A DNA stretch of 64,000 bases from Streptomyces aurantiogriseus (GCF_014649375.1 NZ_BMSX01000023.1:109982-173981), one strand, 5' to 3'; positions 9,337-17,808 are shown, counted from the first letter of the stretch. Made by a program: numbers and translations. The notes: generated from the sequence alone by a model not told the origin.

Positions 9337-10487
9337 ACCAGGTTCACCCACGTCCCGCTCTGGGCGGAGCGTGCCATGGCGTCCACGACGGCCGCGCTGT
9401 GCACGGCGTCGTCGAGCGTGGCCCCGTGCGGGGTGCCCTCGGCGACCGAGCGCAGGAAGCGGTACGCCTCGATGACCTTCAGGTCGTCGTAGCCCATGCT
9501 GGTCGCCGCGCCCGGCTGGAAGGCGCCGTACTCGCCGTCGCCCGGGCCGACGTAGACCGTGGCGACGGGCTGGTCCTGGTAGCTGGTGCCGCGGCTGACG
9601 CCGAGTTCGTTCATGCGGCGGAAGTCCCAGAACACCGCGCCCTTGGTGCCGTGCACCTCGAAGCCGTAGTTGTTCTGCTCGCCGACCGAGACCCGGCAGG
9701 CCTCCAGGACACCGCGGGCGCCGGAGGCGAAGCGCAGCAGGCAGTTGACGTAGTCCTCGTTCTCGACCGGCCCCAACTCGCCGCCGGTGGCACGCGTGTG
9801 GCCTGCGGTGGCGCCGGTCGGACGGGCGCGCTCGGGGATGAACACGGCCGTGTCCGCGGTCAGCGATGCGATGTCACCCAACAGGTACCGGGCGAGGTCC
9901 GCGCCGTGCGAGGCGAGGTCGCCGAGCACTCCGCTGCCGCCGCGCTCCTTTTCGTAGCGCCAGGTCAGGGCGCCGTCCGGATGGGCGGCGTAGTCGCTGA
10001 AGAGGCGGATGCGGATGTGAGTGACGGTGCCGAGCTCGCCGGAGGCGATCAGGTCGCGGGCCGTCTGGACGGCGGGCGCGTTGCGGTAGTTGAAGCCGAC
10101 CGTGCCCTGGACACCGGCCTTGGCCACCGCGTCGGCGACCGCGCCGGCGTCCGTGGCCGTGAGGCCGACCGGCTTCTCGATCCACAGGTGCTTGCCGGCT
10201 TCCGCCATCGCGACACCGATCTCCCTGTGCAGGAAGTTCGGCGCGGTGATGCTGACAGCCTGGACGCGGGGATCGGCGGCCACCTCACGCCAGTCACGGG
10301 TGGTCGAGGCGAACCCGAACTGCGCGGCGGCCTCCTCGGCCCGGCCCGGCACCTCCTCGGCGACTGAGACCAGCTGCGGCCGCAGGGGCAGCTGCGGGAA
10401 GTGGTGCGGGACCCTGGCGTACGCCTGCGTGTGCACCCTCCCCATCCAGCCGAACCCCACGACGGCGACGCCGAGCGTACTCACCAT
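9333..10487 (-). CDS. Gfo/Idh/MocA-family oxidoreductase, first gene of the LacI-controlled operon
   Basis: 384 residues. GFGWMGRVHTQAYARV (about 11-26) is the dinucleotide-binding turn, and EKPVGL at 104-109 carries the catalytic lysine. A long insertion after residue 215 (PERARPTG...GPVENEDY) and the Q-N-N-Y-G-F-E-V-H-G-T-K-G-A segment are typical of the larger MocA-type branch that acts on inositol isomers and related cyclitols. It is the promoter-proximal gene of the minus-strand operon; its ATG at 10487 lies only 13 bases from the nearer operator half-site at 10501, so repressor bound there would block transcription. The three oxidoreductases share the fold but differ strongly in sequence, so they are not recent tandem copies. 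Confidence 0.86.
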   Translation of the reverse strand: MVSTLGVAVVGFGWMGRVHTQAYARVPHHFPQLPLRPQLVSVAEEVPGRAEEAAAQFGFASTTRDWREVAADPRVQAVSITAPNFLHREIGVAMAEAGKHLWIEKPVGLTATDAGAVADAVAKAGVQGTVGFNYRNAPAVQTARDLIASGELGTVTHIRIRLFSDYAAHPDGALTWRYEKERGGSGVLGDLASHGADLARYLLGDIASLTADTAVFIPERARPTGATAGHTRATGGELGPVENEDYVNCLLRFASGARGVLEACRVSVGEQNNYGFEVHGTKGAVFWDFRRMNELGVSRGTSYQDQPVATVYVGPGDGEYGAFQPGAATSMGYDDLKVIEAYRFLRSVAEGTPHGATLDDAVHSAAVVDAMARSAQSGTWVNLV

Positions 10488-10500
10488 GACTGCCCCTCTT

Positions 10501-10592
10501 TGGACCGTTCCATACTCGCTGCGCTCACAGTGAAGCCCGTTCTCCCACGTGTCAACCCTTTGACACGAAGCGCAAGCGTGTGGAACGGTCCA
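10501..10592. promoter_or_regulatory. Divergent LacI operator/promoter region
   Basis: Two 12-base sites, TGGACCGTTCCA at 10501-10512 and TGGAACGGTCCA at 10581-10592, are exact reverse complements of each other and have the central CG typical of LacI-family operators. They sit just upstream of the two divergent start codons. Between them is a third symmetric element, CGTGTCAA-4-TTGACACG at 10548-10567, which contains a TTGACA -35-like hexamer on each strand. I infer that the LacI product of 10596-11606 represses both its own gene and the oxidoreductase operon, possibly by looping between sites centred 80 bases apart. Confidence 0.72.
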
Positions 10593-10595
10593 CCC

Positions 10596-11606
10596 ATGAG
10601 ACCTCCGACCATCCGCGACGTCGCCGAACGGGCCGGCGTGTCGAAATCACTGGTCTCCCTCGTGCTGCGCGGATCCGACCAGGTGCGCCCGGAGAGACGG
10701 CAGGCCGTGCTGGCCGCCGTGGAGGAGCTCGGCTACCGGACGAACGCCGCCGCGCGCAGTCTCAGCGAGCGGCGCACCCGCACGGTCGGCGTGCTGCTGA
10801 ACGACATGCGCAACCCCTGGTTCGTGGAACTGCTGGACGGCCTCAACTCCCGCCTCCACGACGGCGGCCTGCGGATGCTGCTGGCCGACGGCCACCTCAA
10901 CCGGCGCCTCGGCGAGAACCTCACCCGCACCTTCACCGAGCTACGAGTCGACGGTCTGATCGCCGTCGGCACCCTGCCGCCCTCCGAGGCGTTGCGCACC
11001 GCGGCGGCGCAGATCCCCACCGTCGTCGCGGGCGCGCGTGAGCCCGCGCTCCCCCTGGTGGACATCGTCGCCAACGACGACGAGCACGGCGCCCGCCTGG
11101 CCACCGAGCACCTCATCGGACTCGGCCATCGGCGCATCGCCCACATCGCCGGGCAGGGCGTCGTCGGCGACCTTCGCCGGCGCAGCTTCGAGGCGGTCAT
11201 GCGCGAGCACGGGCTGGACGACACAGCGATCGTGGAGCAGGGCGACCTGACCGAGGAGGGCGGCTACCGGGCCACGGTCCGCCTCCTCAGCGCTGCCGAA
11301 CGGCCCACCGCCCTGTTCGCCTTCAACGACATCGCATGCGTGGGCGCACTGTCCGCGGCCGAGGAAATCGGCCTCCAGGTACCGCGCGACCTCTCCCTCG
11401 TGGGCTACGACAACACCTACCTGTCCCGCCTGCGACACCTCTGGCTCACCACCGTCGACAACGCCAGCCATGACGTCGGCCGCCGCGCCGCCCAGCATCT
11501 CATCGACCGGATCGCGGACCCGGCCCGTCCCGGTACGACCGTCCTCGCCGCGCCGACGCTCGAAGTGCGTGGCACCACCGCGCCGCCGAAGGGCGACAAG
11601 CGATAG
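10596..11606 (+). CDS. LacI-family transcriptional regulator
   Basis: 336 residues. The N-terminal helix-turn-helix reads TIRDVAERAGVSKSLVSLVL, followed by the hinge-helix region with R-S-L-S-E-R-R. The rest is a type 1 periplasmic-binding-like sensor domain (VGVLLNDMRNPWF start, FAFNDIACVGAL, LSLVGYDN, T-T-V-D-N). The start is ATG 10596, only three bases after an operator, which implies autorepression. There is no clear Shine-Dalgarno sequence in that short leader, so translation may be leaderless or begin slightly differently. Divergence from the oxidoreductase/binding-protein operon makes that operon its obvious target; the inducer is probably the transported sugar or cyclitol. Confidence 0.92.
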   Translation: MRPPTIRDVAERAGVSKSLVSLVLRGSDQVRPERRQAVLAAVEELGYRTNAAARSLSERRTRTVGVLLNDMRNPWFVELLDGLNSRLHDGGLRMLLADGHLNRRLGENLTRTFTELRVDGLIAVGTLPPSEALRTAAAQIPTVVAGAREPALPLVDIVANDDEHGARLATEHLIGLGHRRIAHIAGQGVVGDLRRRSFEAVMREHGLDDTAIVEQGDLTEEGGYRATVRLLSAAERPTALFAFNDIACVGALSAAEEIGLQVPRDLSLVGYDNTYLSRLRHLWLTTVDNASHDVGRRAAQHLIDRIADPARPGTTVLAAPTLEVRGTTAPPKGDKR

Positions 11607-11923
11607 CGGGGATGCGGGAGCGGCAGTGGACCACCGCTCGTCCGGCCCCGGAGCGAACTGGACGCCCTCGCCGAGCAGTCGTCGAAGCAGCTTCGCGAAG
11701 TCCGGGTCGAGTGGGACGAACCGGGGATCGCAGAGCGGGTGTTGAACCACCTCGCCGAATCGTCGTCCCGGACCGACAGTCATCGGCTTGGCTGGCGGCG
11801 ATGGGCGTCAGTTGACCGTGATCGCGTCCAGCACCGTGTGGATGACGCTCACGCGGGCGGTGCTGATCTGCGATGCCACTCACTGCCGGGATGGGCCACA
11901 CGGCATAGGAACTCGCGTGTGGG
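11607..11923. other. Gene-poor spacer with a possible coding remnant
   Basis: About 317 bases lie between the LacI gene and the convergent Tpg-like gene. A short plus-strand stretch at about 11655-11760 reads as an amphipathic, Glu-rich peptide (ELDALAEQ, then REVRVEWDEP and VLNHLAES) with coding-like codon use but no start; it looks like a leftover of a lost gene that I cannot identify. No convincing terminator or repeat was found. The spacer marks the switch from metabolic genes to island genes. Confidence 0.4.
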
Positions 11924-12496
11924 TCAGGCGGCGAAGCCGATGTTGGTGACGTACTCGTACTGGCCCCATTGCGATCCGAGGTCGACGATCTGCTCGATCC
12001 AGGCGTCGTCCAGGGCCCGGTCGTCGCCGGTGGACCATGCCGCGACGAGCGCCTCCCAGTGGCGGATGTTGAGGGTGCGCAGTTCTACGACCCGCTGGTG
12101 GGAGGGGCGCACGCCGGACTGGTTGAGCGGGTGGATCTCCACGCGGGTGCCCCGGCCGGCGCGGTTGAGGCGGGCCAGGAGGTAGCGGGCGACGTTGCGG
12201 CGGCGGACGGCGCGGTAGGCGTCGTCGATCCGGGCGAGGTTCTGCTTGGTCGGGCTGCGGGTGCCGGCCAGCCATGCTTGCAGGGTGCGGTCGGTGACGG
12301 TCAGGCCCGCGTCGTAGGCGGCGGCGCGGGCGTGGGGGGTGCGGGTGAGGTAGTGCAGGCGGGCCATCAGGCCGCGCCGGGTGGTGACGGGGGTGGCGAT
12401 GAAGTCGGCGAGGGCGTCGAGCCGGCGGGCGACGGCCTCGTGGCCCTTGATTCCGCTGGCGCCGTACTTGCCGAACTCGGCCGTGCGCTCGGGCAC
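11924..12496 (-). CDS. Tpg-like candidate telomere terminal protein
   Basis: 190 residues, close to the size of Streptomyces terminal proteins (about 184). Residues 62-95 resemble a helix-turn-helix (DAGLTVTDRTLQAWLAG, then SPTKQNLARID), followed by a basic helix (RAVRRRNVARYLLARL) and a C-terminal block with G-T-R-V-E-I, R-H-W-E-A-L-V-A-A-W and a terminal Y-E-Y-V-T-N-I-G-F. Classical Tpg has the same order: HTH, basic stretch, a G-I-V-I-E-T-like strand and an acidic/aromatic end. It is the last gene of the minus-strand operon, 20 bases after the Tap-like gene, matching the tap-tpg order of linear Streptomyces replicons. This is fold-level resemblance judged by eye. An ordinary DNA-binding regulator of unknown role is the alternative. 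Confidence 0.5.
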   Translation of the reverse strand: MPERTAEFGKYGASGIKGHEAVARRLDALADFIATPVTTRRGLMARLHYLTRTPHARAAAYDAGLTVTDRTLQAWLAGTRSPTKQNLARIDDAYRAVRRRNVARYLLARLNRAGRGTRVEIHPLNQSGVRPSHQRVVELRTLNIRHWEALVAAWSTGDDRALDDAWIEQIVDLGSQWGQYEYVTNIGFAA

Positions 12497-12516
12497 TTGA
12501 AGATCCTTCTTCTCTG

Positions 12517-14082
12517 TCAGTTCTCAGTCCGCGGCTTCTTGGCGGCAGCCGGGTCTGCGGTCGCGGTGCCGACGGTGTAGACGTCCTTGACCTTCGCCTC
12601 GAAAACCCCGCGCCCCTCGGCAAAGACGCGGCGCCAGGTGCCGATGACGTGGAGTTCGTCGGTGCCCATCGCGCGGACGACCGTCAGGCCCTCGTCGTGC
12701 GCCTTGTGCGCCTTCATCCAGAGGTTGGCGAAGGCCTGGGAGCGGATGAGGTGCATCCAGTCGGGGCGGTACAGTTCCCGGTTGTAGTTCGACTCCCCCA
12801 TCGTGGAGACGAACTTGGAGTACATCGCCTTCACATACTCCAACGTCACCTCGTCGCCCTCGGCGAGCGCCCGCTCCCGGGCGTCCTTCAGCGCGATACG
12901 GAACTTCTCCAGCAGGCTCTCGGTCGCGCCCGAGGTGAACGACTCGTGGATCTGCGGCGGTTCGCACAGACCGTACCGGGGGCCGGACAGGCGCAGCAGC
13001 AGACGCAGCGTGGGTTCGGTGACCCAGAGCGGGCCGGGCTCGTCCCGGTTGCCGATCGGGTTGGGCAGGTAGGCGCCGTGCTCCCATGCGGGCGGGGTGA
13101 TCAGGTGAACGCCGGCACGGCGGCGGTCGTGGTGGTTGCCGGCTGTGTGCTCCAGCTGACCGATCGGCAGGTGCGTCTTGAGCGCGCTGAGATAGGCGCC
13201 GTTGATGTCCAGGGCCGTCACCTCGTGCGTGCCGGAAGGCAGTTCGGGGCGGGTCCACTTGGGGCGGGCCTCCCAGATCTGGTCGGCGCCGCGGGCGGAG
13301 GGCTTGCGCAGGATGTCCGGGATCCAGGGGTGGGCGACGATGGCGTAGCGGCCGCCCTTGCGGCAGTCGTCCAGCAGGGCCATCGCGTCCGGGATCGCCC
13401 GCTTGACCAGGGCTGCCGTCGCCGCGTCGACATCGCCCTCGTGCGCCTCGAGCGCCTCGGCCACGGCCGCCGCGATCGGGTCGGCGTCGGACGCGGTCCG
13501 CACACGGCGGCCCGCGGGGACGGTCTTGATGGTCTCCGCCGTGCGGCCCTGAAGCCGCTTGGCGGGGGCGGCTGGTGCGGGTGCTGTCGTCGCGCACTGG
13601 GCAGGGTCGAGATGTTGGGGGAAGCCGGCGACCTGGTGGCGGGCAGGCTGCCCGCACAGGACGCACGGCCGGGGCACGCCCAGGTCCTCGACGTCGTCGG
13701 CTTCCGGCGCCGGGTACGGCTGATCAGCCGTACCCCGCGGCTTAGCAGCCGTCGCAGCACCGCCGCCCGACATGGCAGGCCCGACTTGAGGAAGGTCGGT
13801 GTGAGCAGCGGTTTCAGCCTGCCGGGCGGCATCAAGGTCGGCCAGCTTGGCCTGAGCGCCTTCGAGGAAGTAGGCGTAACGCTCACGGACGTCACCGGCC
13901 GGGTCACGGCCCGCCTCCCAGCCGCCGACCGTGGAGGGACTAACCCCCAGCGCCCGGGCCACCTGCGCGCGCGAGAGGTCCAGTGCTTCACGCAGGGCGC
14001 GGCGCTGCTCAGCCGGGGGCAGTTCAACCTCTTTGCGGGCCGCGGCGAGCAGGGCGTCGATCGCCTCGAACTGCGGCTTCAC
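12517..14082 (-). CDS. Tap-like telomere-associated protein with HTH and family-B polymerase-like motifs
   Basis: 521 residues. An XRE-type HTH occupies about 26-60 (VARALGVSPSTVGGWEAGRD). A Pro/Ala-rich linker contains Cys140-x2-Cys143 and Cys163. The C-terminal two thirds carries three blocks spaced like the palm of protein-primed family-B DNA polymerases: LDINGAYLSAL at 291-301 (motif A, Asp292), YVKAMYSKF at 416-424 (motif B, Lys418), and GTDELHVIG at 473-481 (motif C, Asp475). Tap of S. coelicolor, as I recall it, has the same plan. Tap recruits the terminal protein Tpg to chromosome and plasmid ends. The start ATG 14082 overlaps the upstream HTH gene by 4 bases. Polymerase activity is not implied: an exonuclease domain is not visible and motif C lacks the usual D-T-D-S. 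It may serve a different telomere class from the standard Tap. Confidence 0.55.
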   Translation of the reverse strand: MKPQFEAIDALLAAARKEVELPPAEQRRALREALDLSRAQVARALGVSPSTVGGWEAGRDPAGDVRERYAYFLEGAQAKLADLDAARQAETAAHTDLPQVGPAMSGGGAATAAKPRGTADQPYPAPEADDVEDLGVPRPCVLCGQPARHQVAGFPQHLDPAQCATTAPAPAAPAKRLQGRTAETIKTVPAGRRVRTASDADPIAAAVAEALEAHEGDVDAATAALVKRAIPDAMALLDDCRKGGRYAIVAHPWIPDILRKPSARGADQIWEARPKWTRPELPSGTHEVTALDINGAYLSALKTHLPIGQLEHTAGNHHDRRRAGVHLITPPAWEHGAYLPNPIGNRDEPGPLWVTEPTLRLLLRLSGPRYGLCEPPQIHESFTSGATESLLEKFRIALKDARERALAEGDEVTLEYVKAMYSKFVSTMGESNYNRELYRPDWMHLIRSQAFANLWMKAHKAHDEGLTVVRAMGTDELHVIGTWRRVFAEGRGVFEAKVKDVYTVGTATADPAAAKKPRTEN

Positions 14083-14369
14083 CGCACCTCTCCCTTCACG
14101 GGCGGCCGCCGCCGTCCGGCACGGCGCTCCTCAGGCAGTGCCTCGCACGCCCGGGTGGGACCCGCCAGGAAGTCCAGGACATCCATGCCGTAGTGCACGG
14201 CCAACGCCTCACAGTCAGCCAAACTCCAGGCCGCGGCCCCGGACTGACGGCGGCTCACCTGTGCCTGCGTCACCCCCAGCGCCTCAGCCAGTCTTGCCTG
14301 CGACTCGCCCGAGGCATGCATCAGTGCCGCCACCACCAGCCGCACCCGTTCCGGCAAGGACATTCCCAT
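14079..14369 (-). CDS. Small XRE-type helix-turn-helix protein
   Basis: 96 residues, nearly all one HTH domain: S-Q-A-R-L-A-E-A-L-G-V-T-Q-A-Q-V-S-R-R-Q at about 23-42, then a second helix pair ending in MDVLDFLAGP. The last 25 residues are basic and disordered. It is the first gene of the Tap-like/Tpg-like operon (ATGA overlap with the next gene) and lies next to an unusually AT-rich leader with an inverted repeat, so an autoregulator of the operon is the simplest role. Two starts are possible, ATG 14369 or ATG 14363, six bases apart. Confidence 0.72.
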   Translation of the reverse strand: MGMSLPERVRLVVAALMHASGESQARLAEALGVTQAQVSRRQSGAAAWSLADCEALAVHYGMDVLDFLAGPTRACEALPEERRAGRRRPPVKGEVR

Positions 14370-14578
14370 GACCCCACCCTACCAGGTTCATGCGATTGAT
14401 GCATTATTTATGGGTAATTCGCATAACACTGTGGTGGCCTGCGGCCCGGGAGCGCTGGGCACGGCCGGGCTGCAGGAGGCGGGCGCCGCGGTGCATCGGG
14501 GCTCCGCGCCCGGTCACACCCCCACGGCCCTCGCGTTCGAGAGTGAAGTCCGTCCCCACTGTGATCGCGTGGTGCGGG
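14370..14578. promoter_or_regulatory. AT-rich leader with inverted repeat upstream of the Tap-like operon
   Basis: The stretch 14386-14430 is far richer in A/T than its surroundings. ATGCGA at 14390-14395 and TCGCAT at 14419-14424 form an inverted repeat 23 bases apart, enclosing ATTGATGCATTATTTATGGG. This is where a minus-strand promoter for the HTH-Tap-Tpg operon must lie, and the symmetric half-sites suit the HTH dimer encoded first in the operon. The rest of the interval up to 14578 shows nothing recognisable. Confidence 0.45.
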
Positions 14579-16393
14579 TCAGGGCACCAGCGGATTGTCC
14601 CGAGTGAGCTCGATGGTGTGCATCTGGCGGCGCAGCTGCGCGGGCAGGGACGGCAGGTCGTTGTCGACGATGATGACCTGGTGCGGGCGTGCGTGCGGCG
14701 TGCCGCTGCGGGCGCCGGCAATGTGGTCGAGGAAGTGCGCGTACAGCCGTGCGATCAGCTGCTGGTCCTCGGTGCCGTATCCGACGTTCTTGCGCGGCGA
14801 ATCAATGATCAGCAGGGACGGCAGATCGGTGGCTCCGGTGACGAGTGCGTGGCTGAGGAATGTCATCCGGTAGGCCACGTTGATCGCGGTGCGGACGCCG
14901 TGGCCCACCTTGGTGAGTTTCCCTGCCCTGACCTTCGGCAGGAGCGAGTTGTGGTCGATGCGCGCACCAGGCTCTCCGGGCAGCGACAGGCCGCCGATGA
15001 TGGCTGCGAACTGCTCCTCGATCTCGGCGAGGGTGGTCTGGCGTCCGGACAGGAGGTTCTTGCGCGTCTTGATGTCCTCGCGCACACCGCGCAGTTCTTC
15101 CTCTGCCGCGCGCAGCGCCCGCTGCAGTTCGAGCAGCCGCCGGTGCGGGTCGAGCTGCCGCTCGAGCATGCCGGTCCGAGTGCGGGCACCGGCGTGGGCG
15201 GCTGAGAGCTGTTCGATCTGGCCGGCCAGAGGCCCGGTCTCCAGGCGGGTCCGCTCCTCCAGCTCCGCCCGCGCCTGAGCGAGAGCATCCCCGGTCTCAC
15301 CGGTCGCCTTGGCCGCCTCGACGGCCCGCTGCTGCGCCGTGGCCAGCGCGGCTTCGGCTGCCGCTGCGGCCTCGTTCCGCGCGCCGGGATCCAGTTCGCA
15401 CAGGCACAGGCCACAGGCTCCCCGGGGAACGATCCGGCCGGCCAGAGGCTGCGTGCAGGAGGGACAGCGCAGCACCGGGTCGGTGCCCGGCTGCTGCTGG
15501 GCACGCTGGACGGCCCGCTGGGCCGAGGAGACAGCCGCCTGGGCTGCTTTCCCCTCTTCCCGGGCCCTGGAGTGCGTTCCTTCCAGGGCGGCGACGCGCT
15601 GGCGCAGCGGATCGGCGAAGGTGGTGGCAGCGCGCATGCGGCCCTTGAGTTCCTCCAGTGCCGTCAGCGTCTGGCGTTCTTCGCTCCGGGAGCGGGTCAG
15701 CTCCTCCTCCAGTTCCGCCGCGCTCCCGGTCAGGAATTCGCTGATCGTCTCGGTGCGGCGTTTGAACTGGCTCACGGTCTGGCTCAGGTCGTCGCGGCGG
15801 GCGGCAAGCACCCGCATCTCGGCATCGATGAGTCCGAGCACGAGCTCGACGACCGTCTTGTAGGACTGCGCGGTGTTGGCCTGTCCGCGGACGGCCTCGG
15901 TGCCGTCGACCATGTCCTGGGAGAGGTGGTTCAAGGCGTAGAGCTGGGCGAAGGTGAGGCGGGCGCCGTTGCCGAGCAGTGCGACGGCGGTGGGTGGGGC
16001 GAACAGCTCGGACAGGCCCAGAAGGTCCAGCAGCACCTCGCCCACGACGCGCCGGTCGCTGTCCGGCTGCGCGGTGGCGTCGAGCAGTTCTTCGACTTTT
16101 CCGTCGTAGGGGCTGATCAGTTCGACGGTGCCGGTGTCGGCGACCGTGGAGCGCCGCAGGGCGATGTCCATGCCTTCGATCCGCAGGTGCACCGTGACAG
16201 ACGTCAGCCGCTCCGAGGGCACCTGCCGCCAGTCCACCGGAAGACCCAGCGGGTATTTGATGCAGTCGACCAGCGTGGTCTTGCCTGTGTCGATGGGGCC
16301 GTAGATGCACACCACCGGATGGGCGAAGTCGAGGGTGCGTACCCCGCCGGTGGAGCTGATGACCACTTGCTTGACGAACAGATCCCGCGACAT
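14579..16393 (-). CDS. Rad50/SMC-like coiled-coil ATPase with zinc-hook-like cysteines
   Basis: 604 residues from ATG 16393, chosen because real similarity begins at MSRDLFVKQV; the upstream frame is low-complexity. Walker A is YGPIDTGKTT at 31-40, and the Walker B-like strand is PSLLIIDSP at 525-533. Between them lie two long Ala/Glu/Arg-rich coiled-coil arms (about 195-300 and 340-465) joined by a compact segment with Cys310-x2-Cys313 and Cys327-x2-Cys330, which would chelate a metal at the coil apex like a zinc hook. This is the plan of Rad50, SbcC and DUF-type defence ATPases, though shorter. No nuclease partner of the SbcD type is adjacent. It is divergent from the RexA-like gene across 456 bases, so the two units may work together as a damage or phage-replication sensor. 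Confidence 0.75.
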   Translation of the reverse strand: MSRDLFVKQVVISSTGGVRTLDFAHPVVCIYGPIDTGKTTLVDCIKYPLGLPVDWRQVPSERLTSVTVHLRIEGMDIALRRSTVADTGTVELISPYDGKVEELLDATAQPDSDRRVVGEVLLDLLGLSELFAPPTAVALLGNGARLTFAQLYALNHLSQDMVDGTEAVRGQANTAQSYKTVVELVLGLIDAEMRVLAARRDDLSQTVSQFKRRTETISEFLTGSAAELEEELTRSRSEERQTLTALEELKGRMRAATTFADPLRQRVAALEGTHSRAREEGKAAQAAVSSAQRAVQRAQQQPGTDPVLRCPSCTQPLAGRIVPRGACGLCLCELDPGARNEAAAAAEAALATAQQRAVEAAKATGETGDALAQARAELEERTRLETGPLAGQIEQLSAAHAGARTRTGMLERQLDPHRRLLELQRALRAAEEELRGVREDIKTRKNLLSGRQTTLAEIEEQFAAIIGGLSLPGEPGARIDHNSLLPKVRAGKLTKVGHGVRTAINVAYRMTFLSHALVTGATDLPSLLIIDSPRKNVGYGTEDQQLIARLYAHFLDHIAGARSGTPHARPHQVIIVDNDLPSLPAQLRRQMHTIELTRDNPLVP

Positions 16394-16849
16394 GGGCTTC
16401 CTTCCGCAGTTCACCGATGCCCGGGACAACGGGGATGCCTGCTGAAGGAATCGAGCACGGCGGTCAGATCGCCGGAAGGGGTGAGGGGCGTCCGGGGCCG
16501 GGGCACCTCCTGTTCGCCCCGCCGGTCGGCTGTGCTCCCCAGCCACGGCTCAGCCAGGGACGCGCTCTTCCTGCTCACCGCATGCCCGTGCGGTGCATCG
16601 CACGTGCTCGGTTGTGAGGAGGGAGGGGATTGCCGTCGGGATGGTCCCGGACCCAGGACAGGCCGCCGATGTCGAAGTGTTGACGGGCCCCGGAATGCAC
16701 ATTCGGGACATTCTGGGGCGTCCGGGAGGGGTGGCGTGCTGTGGACCGTTCGACTGACACCAGGTGCTAGCGTCATATGTCCATCTGGGCCCGTCCGCAC
16801 GCCCGTTCCCTCTGCTGAGGCCGGCCGCGTGCATGACCGAGGAGACGCG
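16394..16849. other. Divergent intergenic region between SMC-like and RexA-like genes
   Basis: 456 bases with no supported gene, though both strands carry open but uninformative frames. The most notable element is GAATG-2-CATTC at 16693-16704 followed by another CATTC at 16709-16713, a small symmetric site that could be an operator. A LacI-like half motif (TGGACCGTTC) occurs at 16742-16751 but lacks the second half seen at 10501. Both divergent promoters must lie here; no consensus -35/-10 pair with 17-base spacing was found. Confidence 0.4.
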
Positions 16850-17788
16850 GTGGCTTCCATCCGACGCATGCCCGAGCGCACGATCGCCTTCTTCGAGATC
16901 GTCGCGGGCGCTTCCGGGGAACAGGTGCGGGTGCCTCCCATGGAGTGGGACAGGGCTCTGAGTGATCTGGCCACAGCCACCCTGCAGGAGCGGATGGTCG
17001 ACAAGGAGGTGACCTTGGTCGGCTCGGTGGCCACTGTGCGCGAACAGGATCATCTGCTGTTGCACCGGGTCAAGGACGCCACGGAGTGGCTGAGCATGAT
17101 GGATTGGAGCACCGGCCAGTGGCGCGAGCTTGAGCAGAACGCCAGCCGCGGCTTTGTGGACACTTCTGCGATCTGCTTCCTGCCGTTCGGGAATGTGGTG
17201 GGCATCATGCAGGGTTCCGTTTCGGCCCCCACGCACAAAGGACTGGAGACCTGGCTCAACGAGCTGCACCTGTTTCCCGACACACGGCTGGCGATCCGTC
17301 CGGTGCTGTCGAAGGCCGAGGTCGAACGGCTGGGGACTGCGCACGGGGCGTCTCGCATCGAGATCAAGATCGGAAACCACAAGGCATCGGCGCTGCGCAA
17401 CCGCACCGGCCGACTGGCGAGCTTCCTGCGGCTGGCGCACGAGGCCTACGGCGACATCAACGTCACGATGATCATCAGTGTGCCGCGGGGCAAGGGCCGG
17501 GACGAGGACCGTCAGGCGCTGCTGGACGATCTGAGGGACATCGCGCCGGTGGCCCCGGGGGCCGCTGACCGCGCCCGGGCCAAGCTGGTGTTCGCGGAGG
17601 CGGACGGTGCAGAGCGCAGCCGCCTCGTGGAGCTGACGGAGCATCACATCACGGCGAAGCGGCGGGTCTCAGCGGTCGACGACGAGGGAAACTCCATCCG
17701 GATCTTGTCAGCGGTGGATGCGATCCTTGACGTAGCGGCCGAGCACGAGGGCGAGCTGCGGGCGGCTGTGGGGGCTGACCTGCGCTGA
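16850..17788 (+). CDS. RexA-like sensor protein (candidate abortive-infection component)
   Basis: 312 residues. The start is GTG 16850, with GAGGAG 5 bases upstream; ATG 16868 is an alternative. No transmembrane segment. The central part (about 100-175) has the order F-x-P-F-G-N-V-V-G-I-M, then S-A-P-T-H-K-G-L-E-T-W-L, then a basic R-L-A-I-R-P strand. Near the end LTEHHITAKRRVSAV (262-276) closely parallels LTEHYLSEKGHLSAP of phage lambda RexA as I remember it. RexA is the cytosolic sensor that, with the membrane protein RexB, blocks superinfecting phage. The next gene encodes a four-helix membrane protein, which supports the reading. The resemblance rests on recall and short motifs; NCBI probably files this as a DUF family. 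Confidence 0.5.
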   Translation: MASIRRMPERTIAFFEIVAGASGEQVRVPPMEWDRALSDLATATLQERMVDKEVTLVGSVATVREQDHLLLHRVKDATEWLSMMDWSTGQWRELEQNASRGFVDTSAICFLPFGNVVGIMQGSVSAPTHKGLETWLNELHLFPDTRLAIRPVLSKAEVERLGTAHGASRIEIKIGNHKASALRNRTGRLASFLRLAHEAYGDINVTMIISVPRGKGRDEDRQALLDDLRDIAPVAPGAADRARAKLVFAEADGAERSRLVELTEHHITAKRRVSAVDDEGNSIRILSAVDAILDVAAEHEGELRAAVGADLR

Positions 17789-17808
17789 CATGTGATAGGG
17801 GGCGGTGC

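Noticed and set aside
12517..14082. Calling the Tap-like protein an active DNA polymerase.
   Set aside because: Only motif-like blocks are visible; no exonuclease domain, and motif C lacks the usual D-T-D-S.
16742..16753. A third copy of the LacI operator seen at 10501.
   Set aside because: Only one half-site matches; the second half diverges, so it is probably chance.
15572..16849. Long upstream extension of the RexA-like gene.
   Set aside because: It translates the antisense of the SMC-like ATPase; similarity and a good ribosome site begin at 16850.
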